From: Rhodospirillales bacterium
GTDB lineage: Bacteria > Pseudomonadota > Alphaproteobacteria > Rhodospirillales > 2-02-FULL-58-16
DNA: 5,027 bases
Direction of reading: 5' to 3'
NCBI GenBank assembly: GCA_021775195.1
Contig: JAJFIG010000366.1
Location: 1-5,027 of the forward strand
Shown here: piece by piece, positions 1 to 3,817 of the stretch
How the letters are laid out: each line of letters starts with the position of its first letter
Numbering within the stretch: the stretch's first letter is position 1
Made by a program: the position numbers and the translations under genes
The notes under the pieces: generated by a model
What the model was told of the DNA's origin: nothing
The model's input: the letters and a program-made list of their open reading frames with translations, nothing else
Database searches by the model: none

Positions 1-457
1 CCTCCATCATGGCCCAGGGGCGCATCGCCAGGACCGCCCGTGTCGCCCGCGCCGCCTTCCAGGGCAAGGTGCCGCGGTGAAGGGGAACGAGGATGTAGAG
101 GATCAAGGCGAGGCTGAGAAACGGCAGGCAGATACTGGCCAGGAAGACCAGGATCGCCAGTTCCCAATAGCCCGCGTTCCAAAATTCGATGGATCCGGAA
201 ATCAGGTTGTTGGTTTGTTCGCGGCCTTCCATCTCGAAGGTCAGGAAGGGACAGAAGTTGGCAACGGCAAACAGGATCAAGCCCGCCAGCGCCAAAGCCA
301 GGGGCCGGTCCAGCGCGGGGTGCTCGGCTCCGTAGAGACCGGCGCCGCAGCGTACACACGTGGCCTTGCGTCCGCGCTCCACGGGTATGCGGGCGTGGGG
401 GAGGTCGCATTCATGGCAAACGACGGCGGGGCGGGGGTTAATGGCTCTCGACTCCAA
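1..457 (-). CDS. pqiA: PqiA-family inner-membrane protein (partial, C-terminus beyond left edge)
   Basis: The minus strand reads without a stop from about 457 to the left edge, giving roughly 152 residues of a paraquat-inducible protein A (PqiA/LetA) homologue. From the TTG start, an N-terminal zinc-ribbon-like pair of CxxC motifs is seen (CHEC at residues 14-17, CVRC at 34-37). A first membrane segment follows at about 53-72 (LALALAGLILFAVANFCPFL), then a polar loop, then a long hydrophobic stretch at about 97-126. The last residues (MRPWAMME) match the usual W.M.EV region of the family. Known relatives are multipass inner-membrane partners of MCE-domain proteins (PqiB, LetB) in lipid transport between the membranes; a pqiB-like gene may lie beyond the edge. 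The start is uncertain: no in-frame ATG exists near the CxxC region. TTG at 457 lacks a good ribosome site, whereas GGAG lies upstream of an in-frame ATT at 442-440. The family call is firm, the exact subfamily less so. Confidence 0.85.
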   Translation of the reverse strand, partial: MESRAINPRPAVVCHECDLPHARIPVERGRKATCVRCGAGLYGAEHPALDRPLALALAGLILFAVANFCPFLTFEMEGREQTNNLISGSIEFWNAGYWELAILVFLASICLPFLSLALILYILVPLHRGTLPWKAARATRAVLAMRPWAMME

Positions 458-501
458 AGGAAGATTTAGACTAGTCCGCGACGCCGGAGGCTGGCAAGGC
501 C

Positions 502-624
502 GTGGTACGCCTGTTTGACGGGCAGCTTGGCGCGGTCGTTCCTTGCCTGACACCCTGGGTCAAGAAGGAACGCCACGGCTTTGAATGGGAATCGATTGTC
601 GAAGCGTTCGCCACCGGGCAATAA
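502..624 (+). pseudogene. Possible small ORF or frameshifted gene remnant (40 codons)
   Basis: A rightward frame from GTG 502 to TAA 622-624 encodes 40 residues, beginning VVRLFDGQLGAVVPCLTPWV and ending ESIVEAFATGQ. The composition (W, F, C, H, balanced charge) looks more protein-like than a typical shadow frame. The same frame is open back to a TAG at 472-474 but has no ATG. A neighbouring frame starts with ATG 441 (MALDSKGRFRLVRDAGGWQ) and stops at 516-518. Joining the two near 485-500 by a one-base shift would give a continuous protein of about 62 residues, so this may be a small gene with a frameshift or a degraded one. ATG 441 would overlap the 5' end of the divergent pqiA-like gene by a few bases. 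A GGAGG at 486-490 lies 11 bases before GTG 502. I do not recognise the family, and it may not be a gene. Confidence 0.3.
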
Positions 625-705
625 AAAGCAGGTTTGCTTAGAATTCGATTCCGGAAATGTCCGTAGTCGCTTGAACGGGAATCAATTTCCGGTTCATCAC
701 TGTTT

Positions 706-1179
706 TCACAATCTGCCCTGGGACATCCGGAAACGTTTCTCCATGTATTTCTGGTGATAATCCTCCGCCATCCAGAAGGTCGTCGCCGGTGTGATCTCGG
801 TGACGACGTTGCCGCGAAGGTTGCCTGATTCCTGGAGCTTGGCCTTCTGCGCCCGCGCGAGGGCTTCCTGTTCGGGGGTGTGGAAATAGATGGCGGATCG
901 GTACTGGCTGCCGACGTCGGGGCCCTGACGATTGAGGGTCGTGGGGTCGTGGCAATCCCAGAACACCGCCAACAGGTCATCGTAAGAGATTACCGCCGGG
1001 TCGTAGTCCACCTGGACTGCCTCGGCGTGGCCGGTCTGGCCGCGGCAGACGTCCTCGTATGTGGGGTTCTCCGTCGTGCCGCCGGTATAACCGACAGCCG
1101 TGCCGGTTACGCCCGGCCGGGCAGCGAAGGTCGCTTCCACACCCCAGAAACATCCCGCCGCGAAAGTCGCCTGTTCCAT
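706..1179 (-). CDS. msrA: Peptide-methionine (S)-S-oxide reductase MsrA
   Basis: A 157-residue MsrA, close to the size of the minimal catalytic domain. It reduces the S epimer of methionine sulfoxide, free or in proteins, usually at the expense of thioredoxin, and so repairs oxidative damage in the cytoplasm. The signature GCFWGVE lies at residues 9-15 with catalytic Cys10 and the conserved Glu15. Further family blocks are GYTGG (30-34), the C-RGQTGHAE block (45-53), [22 protein letters not shown] (77-98) and the late DYHQKY. The other cysteines are Cys45 and Cys76. There is no C-terminal resolving cysteine, because the protein ends [10 protein letters not shown], so regeneration differs from the three-cysteine E. 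coli enzyme. ATG 1179 is chosen over an in-frame GTG at 1197 because AAGGTGG lies seven bases before the ATG and the protein then begins just ahead of the GCFWG block. The gene stands alone, leftward, with a MITE-like element about 75 bp upstream. Confidence 0.96.
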   Translation of the reverse strand: MEQATFAAGCFWGVEATFAARPGVTGTAVGYTGGTTENPTYEDVCRGQTGHAEAVQVDYDPAVISYDDLLAVFWDCHDPTTLNRQGPDVGSQYRSAIYFHTPEQEALARAQKAKLQESGNLRGNVVTEITPATTFWMAEDYHQKYMEKRFRMSQGRL

Positions 1180-1202
1180 TGTCGGTCCACCTTCCACACC
1201 CG

Positions 1203-1208
1203 ATCATA
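1203..1208 (-). promoter_or_regulatory. Candidate -10 box of msrA
   Basis: The minus strand carries TATGAT at 1208-1203, a good match to the sigma-70 -10 consensus. It would start RNA near 1196, just ahead of the ribosome site of msrA. No convincing -35 hexamer lies 16-18 bases upstream (GC-rich sequence there). An alternative -35, TTGAAA near 1246, would pair only with a poor -10. Confidence 0.3.
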
Positions 1209-1234
1209 CGACAGTTACACTTAGGCGGGGCAGG

Positions 1235-1249
1235 GTTCTTTTCAAGAAC
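1235..1249. repeat. Small hairpin at the MITE edge
   Basis: GTTCTT (1235-1240) and AAGAAC (1244-1249) are perfect inverted repeats around a three-base loop, ending at the first base of the left CTAG flank of the MITE-like element. It lacks a T tract in the required place, so it is not a clear terminator. Its role is unknown; it may mark the insertion site or be chance. Confidence 0.4.
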
Positions 1250-1252
1250 TAG

Positions 1253-1282
1253 GTAGTGTCCTCAATTCGGCTGTGCCCGTGG
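1253..1282. repeat. Left terminal inverted repeat of the MITE-like element
   Basis: Thirty bases, of which 28 match the reverse complement of 1487-1516; the mismatches are A1255 and T1274. Adding the flanking CTAG extends the pairing to 32 of 34. Confidence 0.9.
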
Positions 1283-1287
1283 CGGGA

Positions 1288-1375
1288 GCCAATTTTCCCA
1301 CCCGCCAGGCGCGGACCGTGCCGCGATGCCAACCCATCGCAAGCGATCCGCAACGCGGCGGGTGGGAAAAGTGGC
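1288..1375. repeat. Internal inverted repeat pair 1 of the MITE-like element
   Basis: TTTTCCCACCCGCC (1293-1306) is perfectly complementary to 1357-1370. Pairing continues after one mismatch (1292/1371) through GCCA 1288-1291 with TGGC 1372-1375, giving 18 of 19 paired positions around a 50-base loop. Inside the loop a smaller hairpin forms from GCGATG 1323-1328 and CATCGC 1335-1340. Confidence 0.8.
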
Positions 1376-1396
1376 CCCGTTCCTGCGGAATTGGGT

Positions 1397-1479
1397 GAAA
1401 ATGACGAGGGCTCGCGTCGCTCGTCCTTGAATATGTGCTGCATGTCCTGCGTCCGCGCTCCTAATCCCTCGTCATTATC
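1397..1479. repeat. Internal inverted repeat pair 2 of the MITE-like element
   Basis: AATGACGAGGG (1400-1410) is perfectly complementary to CCCTCGTCATT (1466-1476). Extension by one mismatch and two more pairs gives 13 of 14 positions. The loop is about 55 bases. Confidence 0.75.
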
Positions 1480-1486
1480 GCCGCAA

Positions 1487-1516
1487 CCACGGGCGCAGCC
1501 GAATTGAGGACACGAC
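1487..1516. repeat. Right terminal inverted repeat of the MITE-like element
   Basis: Partner of 1253-1282, 28 of 30 identical in inverted orientation, followed directly by CTAG at 1517-1520. Confidence 0.9.
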
Positions 1517-1530
1517 CTAGTGAGCGGCGC

Positions 1531-1573
1531 AAAAAAAAATGCCATCCAAAGCCGGTTTGCGGCTTCGGATGGC
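1531..1573 (-). terminator. Rho-independent terminator of the lipoprotein transcript
   Basis: Read leftward, GCCATCCGAAGCCG (1573-1560) pairs with CGGCTTTGGATGGC (1554-1541) around a 5-base loop, with a single G-U pair. It is followed by A and an unbroken run of nine T (1539-1531). It lies about 20 bases past the lipoprotein stop codon. This is a textbook strong intrinsic terminator that ends the winged-helix/lipoprotein unit. The MITE-like element begins only ten bases or so beyond its T tract. Confidence 0.93.
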
Positions 1574-1592
1574 AAGACGGGGGGAGGTATCC

Positions 1593-2072
1593 TTACTGAA
1601 CGATGCGCCACGAGCCATCGGGCTGACGGCAGGCTGTGCCGTAGGCCGACTGGACCTCGCCGCCGACGTTTACCGTGGTCTGGTATTCGCGGCAGTATTC
1701 ACCGCTGCTGGTGTTGGTGCCCTCGCGGGTCGGCGTGAAGGTACCGGAATTGCCGCTTTGGGGGTTGTCCCAGGCGATGGTCTGGCCGACGGGAGCCGTG
1801 TGGGCGGTTGTCTGGGCACGGCTGGCGTACATGCGGTCCGCCTTGTCGAGGGACCGGCCGACCTGGTTGCCAAGGAAAGCGCCGGTCAAGGCGCCGATGG
1901 CGACGGCGGCCAGTTGGCCCTTGCCGCTGCCGACCTGGGAGCCGGCGAGGGCGCCCAATCCGGCGCCGACCAGAGTGCCGCCGGCTTCTTTCTGCCGGCC
2001 CTGGCCATTGTTGGCGCAGGCCCCGAGCATGAGGACGACGAGCGCCAGCGATGCGATACGTTTGATGTCCAT
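1593..2072 (-). CDS. Glycine-zipper outer-membrane lipoprotein (17-kDa surface antigen-like)
   Basis: A 159-residue predicted lipoprotein. The signal peptide MDIKRIASLALVVLMLGAC carries a lipobox L16-G17-A18-C19, so Cys19 would be lipidated. Residues about 31-73 form two glycine-zipper stretches (GGTLVGAGLGALAGSQVGSG and AIGALTGAFLGNQVG), the 2TM glycine-zipper pattern of rickettsial 17-kDa surface antigens and related small envelope lipoproteins. A Thr/Ser/Gln-rich linker follows, then a C-terminal module EYCREYQTTVNVGGEVQSAYGTACRQPDGSWRIV whose two cysteines could form a disulfide. Homologues are envelope proteins of mostly unknown exact role. ATG 2072 is preferred because it begins the signal peptide and has GGAG about ten bases upstream. 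An in-frame ATG at 2132, overlapping the upstream stop as ATGA, would bury the signal peptide. It lies 56 bases downstream of the winged-helix gene, so cotranscription is likely. Confidence 0.9.
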   Translation of the reverse strand: MDIKRIASLALVVLMLGACANNGQGRQKEAGGTLVGAGLGALAGSQVGSGKGQLAAVAIGALTGAFLGNQVGRSLDKADRMYASRAQTTAHTAPVGQTIAWDNPQSGNSGTFTPTREGTNTSSGEYCREYQTTVNVGGEVQSAYGTACRQPDGSWRIVQ

Positions 2073-2128
2073 TTTCGAATATCTCCACTTGTTTGAGGAA
2101 CGATCTGTCATGGGACTGTCAGCGAAGG

Positions 2129-2539
2129 TCATGGGTCCTCCGGTGAAGGACCCTTGATGTTGATTTCGTAGTTCGCCTTGCGGACCTCGCTGATGGCGCC
2201 GTCGAAAAACTTGTCTAGGCGCTCGCGCATGCGCGGCGAGAGCGTAAGAAGTTTGGAACGGGCATCACCGGGATTGACGGTTTCGGCGAGCAGATCCTCG
2301 GCGAGCGCCTGCTCGACGTACTTGCCCGCCGTATGGGCGCTCTTGATACCGGTCATGAACTTGAGCGCGTCGGTCTTGCGAACCGGCGTGTCGCTGTACC
2401 AGACCTTGGTCAAAAGATCCCAGAAGGTGGCGTCATAAAACTCCGTGCGACCGTCGAAAACATCGATCCATTTCTGACCAATCCGGGTCGTCATGTCGAT
2501 GTATTCCTTGTGCTGGTCGTTGTTGTACTTGAGGGCCAT
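2129..2539 (-). CDS. MarR-like winged-helix protein
   Basis: A 136-residue soluble protein without signal peptide. The middle and C-terminal part resembles a MarR-type winged helix: helix-turn-helix at about residues 55-84 (TDALKFMTGIKSAHTAGKYVEQALAEDLL), then a beta-wing with the family-like NPGDARSKLLTLSP at 89-102, comparable to the DxR(R/S)K..LT motif of MarR wings, then a C-terminal helix (RERLDKFFDGAISEVRKA) suited to dimerisation. The N-terminal 50 residues are rich in aromatic residues (W24, F28, Y35, F39, W40, W47, Y48). The product is probably a DNA-binding regulator, but neither ligand nor target can be read from the sequence. The likely start is ATG 2539, preceded at seven bases by GGGG, a weak ribosome site. 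It is the first gene of a leftward unit with the lipoprotein and faces the AT-rich region, so self-regulation is plausible. The specific family assignment is moderately sure. Confidence 0.75.
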   Translation of the reverse strand: MALKYNNDQHKEYIDMTTRIGQKWIDVFDGRTEFYDATFWDLLTKVWYSDTPVRKTDALKFMTGIKSAHTAGKYVEQALAEDLLAETVNPGDARSKLLTLSPRMRERLDKFFDGAISEVRKANYEINIKGPSPEDP

Positions 2540-2600
2540 TGGGAGTCCCCGTGTTGCCGATTCCGATGATGGATCCTAGCAGGGTCCGGGGATAATTGCA

Positions 2601-2780
2601 AGTAAAATTGCATATATATATGAAAATTATTCTATATACATAATCCCGTATATCCGGACTATTCAAAGGTTGATGCGGGACAAAAAAATCCTTATTTATC
2701 AAAACCATTATATCATGTTCACGAAAGTGTTACATATAATTTTATAGAAAAACTTGACATCAAAAATGCATGTATTATTT
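2601..2780. other. AT-rich divergent control region
   Basis: By direct count 46 of these 180 bases are G or C (about 26%), against roughly 60% in the flanking genes. It lies between divergently transcribed genes and contains candidate promoters for both directions. It also contains a perfect 12-bp palindrome CATATATATATG (2611-2622) and a near-direct repeat of ATTGCA (2595-2600 and 2607-2612). No convincing protein is encoded here. Such islands often bind regulators or nucleoid proteins; that role is inferred. Confidence 0.75.
2638..2666 (-). promoter_or_regulatory. Candidate promoter of the winged-helix/lipoprotein unit
   Basis: On the minus strand TTGAAT (2666-2661) and TTATGT (2643-2638) are spaced 17 bases, a moderate match to a sigma-70 promoter. 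RNA would start near 2630, leaving about 90 bases of leader before ATG 2539. Other TA-rich -10-like sequences nearby (TATAGA, TATATA) make the exact choice uncertain. Confidence 0.35.
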
Positions 2781-2781
2781 T
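2754..2781 (+). promoter_or_regulatory. Candidate sigma-70 promoter of the His-rich gene
   Basis: A perfect TTGACA (2754-2759) is followed after 16 bases by TATTTT (2776-2781), or after 17 by ATTTTA. RNA would start around 2788, giving a leader of about 190 bases before ATG 2981. The -35 is consensus, the -10 only fair. Confidence 0.55.
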
Positions 2782-2791
2782 AGATATCGTT

Positions 2792-2952
2792 CCGCCGATC
2801 TGATGATCCATCATCCAGGCGGGGCGGCTTGAACGGACAAGGGGAAAGAGATTGCAAACGGGACCGGTCAACGAGACCAGCAAGGGTCGGAGGTTCCGCA
2901 AGGACCCAAACCGACCCGGAATCGATCAGCCGGTGCTGACCTTGAGGAGGTC
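2792..2952 (+). promoter_or_regulatory. Hairpin-rich 5' leader of the His-rich gene
   Basis: Just after the predicted RNA start, CCGCC (2792-2796) can pair with GGCGG (2818-2822), enclosing GATGAT/ATCATC (2802-2807/2810-2815). Further on, GGGTCGG (2884-2890) can pair perfectly with CCGACCC (2911-2917), while its GGGTC alternatively pairs with GACCC at 2903-2907. Two five-pair hairpins follow, TCAGC/GCTGA (2926-2939) and GACCT/AGGTC (2938-2952). They share bases 2938-2939, so they cannot both form completely. I do not recognise a known riboswitch. Regulation by alternative folding is a hypothesis only. Confidence 0.35.
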
Positions 2953-2966
2953 CCCGTCACAGACGC

Positions 2967-2972
2967 AAGGAG
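2967..2972 (+). promoter_or_regulatory. Ribosome-binding site that fixes the His-rich start
   Basis: AAGGAG lies eight bases before ATG 2981 and supports this start over the in-frame TTG at 2852, which also has a purine-rich sequence (GGGGAAAGAG) just upstream. Confidence 0.8.
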
Positions 2973-2980
2973 ATAGTCAC

Positions 2981-3517
2981 ATGAGGAAACAACTGACATT
3001 CGCCGCCGCCATCATCGCCGCCGTTTTCGTCGGCCTGATGACGCCACGCGCCAGTTTCGCCGATTCCGACCGTTACGGAGACGGATATCGCTCCAACCAT
3101 GCCGTCCTAGCGGTTCTCGGCACTCTCGGCCATCTGGCCAAAAGCGGCCACAACGGCCAGGACAAAGGTTATGTCAAAGCCGGTGGCCATGGTCGCAAAG
3201 GGCAAAACGGTCACAACGGTCACAACGGTCACAATAAACACGGCGGCCAAGGCGGCAAGCACGCCCGTGGCGGCAATCACAAGGGCCACGGCAAGCATGC
3301 CTATCGCGGCCGGCATCGGCGTCACGGCCATTTCGCCCGCCGCGGTCATGGCCCCCGCCATGGTGGTTACTTCGCCGGTCGGGGTTGCCACAAGGTGAGC
3401 AAGATCCGTCACGACGGTTACGGCGGCAGGAAGCGGGTCGTGGGGACCATGTGCTACGACGGTTACGGCAACTCCTACATCGTTCCGGGCAGCCGTTACG
3501 TTGCCAACCGTTTCTAG
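2981..3517 (+). CDS. Secreted His/Gly-rich protein with C-terminal TMCYDGYG module
   Basis: A 178-residue precursor. Residues 1-27 are a Sec signal peptide with an ASFA|D cleavage site. The mature part of about 151 residues holds 19 histidines and many Gly, Lys and Arg residues, making it strongly basic. After a short hydrophobic patch (residues about 39-50) comes a low-complexity region at about 55-130 with GHN three times in tandem (residues 77-85) and many GH, KH and RH pairs. The end has two cysteines (C136 and C158) around a conserved-looking CHKVSKIRHDGYGGRKRVVGTMCYDGYGNSYIVPGSRYV block, which I have seen at the end of other alphaproteobacterial exported proteins. Histidine richness suggests metal binding or binding to acidic polymers in the periplasm or outside, but no function is proven. 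ATG 2981 has AAGGAG eight bases upstream. The frame is open back to TTG 2852, adding 43 residues that would mask the signal peptide. Confidence 0.85.
   Translation: MRKQLTFAAAIIAAVFVGLMTPRASFADSDRYGDGYRSNHAVLAVLGTLGHLAKSGHNGQDKGYVKAGGHGRKGQNGHNGHNGHNKHGGQGGKHARGGNHKGHGKHAYRGRHRRHGHFARRGHGPRHGGYFAGRGCHKVSKIRHDGYGGRKRVVGTMCYDGYGNSYIVPGSRYVANRF
3209..3235 (+). repeat. Three tandem 9-bp repeats encoding Gly-His-Asn
   Basis: GGTCACAAC occurs at 3209-3217 and 3218-3226 and, with a final T instead of C, at 3227-3235. The units are in frame and give (GHN)3. Such short in-frame repeats can gain or lose units by replication slippage without breaking the gene. Confidence 0.9.
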
Positions 3518-3523
3518 AACCAG

Positions 3524-3545
3524 GGCCTTTCGTCACCCAAAGGCC
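3524..3545 (+). terminator. Possible hairpin terminator after the His-rich gene
   Basis: GGCCTTT (3524-3530) pairs perfectly with AAAGGCC (3539-3545) around an eight-base loop, starting seven bases after the stop codon. No T tract follows on the plus strand, so intrinsic termination is doubtful; it may protect the RNA 3' end or act with other factors. Confidence 0.4.
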
Positions 3546-3617
3546 GAACCAAATCGGTCCGTTCCCAAGTAGCTCTCTCTAGCACGAAGCGCGATCACCG
3601 GGGACGAACCGTAACGG

Positions 3618-3694
3618 CGGGCCTTCGGGGCCTGGGATCAGCACAATCCATAATCTAAGGGGCTGTGCCGAACACCCGGGTTTCCGAAGGCCCG
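3618..3694. repeat. 11-bp inverted repeat in the intergenic region
   Basis: CGGGCCTTCGG (3618-3628) is the exact reverse complement of CCGAAGGCCCG (3684-3694), with 55 bases between. It lies in the roughly 300-base gap between the His-rich and DUF4139 genes. TTTCC follows the right arm, so a weak terminator or leader structure is possible. Otherwise I see no gene or clear promoter in 3546-3817. Confidence 0.5.
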
Positions 3695-3817
3695 TTTCCT
3701 TTGCCGCAGCTTTGCCGTATTTCTTTTCTACAGAAAGGTGTAGGTCGTCGGTCCTCTCGCTGCACCGGACCGTCATCCAATTCCGGGGAAATCCCCCCAA
3801 AGGCAAAGAGGCATCCC

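Larger units (their letters stand above)
1253..1516. mobile_element. 264-bp MITE-like non-autonomous element with 30-bp terminal inverted repeats
   Basis: The left end (1253-1282, beginning GTAGTGTCCTCAATTCGGCT) and the reverse complement of the right end (1487-1516) agree at 28 of 30 positions, differing only at bases 3 and 22. Both ends are flanked by CTAG (1249-1252 and 1517-1520), which fits a 4-bp target duplication of the YTAR type used by IS5-family transposases, although CTAG is itself a palindrome and could belong to the repeats. No transposase-like reading frame fits inside; open frames crossing it are GC-driven artefacts. The interior holds two more inverted-repeat pairs (1288-1306 with 1357-1375; 1397-1410 with 1466-1479), so the element can fold into a multi-stem structure. 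It sits between the terminator of the lipoprotein unit and the promoter side of msrA. Transposase family assignment is inference. Confidence 0.85.

Noticed and set aside
77..469. Rightward 130-codon open frame
   Set aside because: It is antisense to the clear PqiA-like coding sequence and has a low-complexity Gln/Gly composition typical of a shadow frame.
651..692. Inverted repeat CCGGAAAT / ATTTCCGG downstream of msrA as its terminator
   Set aside because: The arms are only 8 bp with a 26-base loop and no T tract; too weak to annotate.
471..980. Leftward 169-codon open frame
   Set aside because: It overlaps the 3' half of msrA in another frame, and its Ser/Arg/Pro-rich composition is that of a shadow.
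1249..1611. Leftward and rightward open frames crossing the MITE-like element
   Set aside because: They span terminal repeats and the terminator, lack ribosome sites and look like composition artefacts; no transposase motif is present.
2070..2132. Upstream ATG 2132 for the lipoprotein, overlapping the previous stop as ATGA
   Set aside because: It would place 20 polar residues before the lipoprotein signal peptide; ATG 2072 fits the lipobox spacing. The ATGA overlap is probably chance.
1539..2157. Long rightward open frames opposite the lipoprotein gene
   Set aside because: Antisense shadows of a clear lipoprotein gene; no signal, motif or ribosome site.
2720..2729. CAC-GAAA-GTG hairpin upstream of the TTGACA box as an operator
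   Set aside because: Only three base pairs form the symmetric core and the outer bases do not match; not distinguishable from chance.
3205..3237. Tandem repeats as a CRISPR array
   Set aside because: The repeats are 9 bases, directly adjacent, without spacers, and in frame within a coding sequence.
3107..3412. Leftward 101-codon frame with hydrophobic Ala/Val/Thr repeats
   Set aside because: It is the antisense of the His/Gly-rich repeats; the apparent membrane-like composition comes from reverse reading of GGC/CAC codons.
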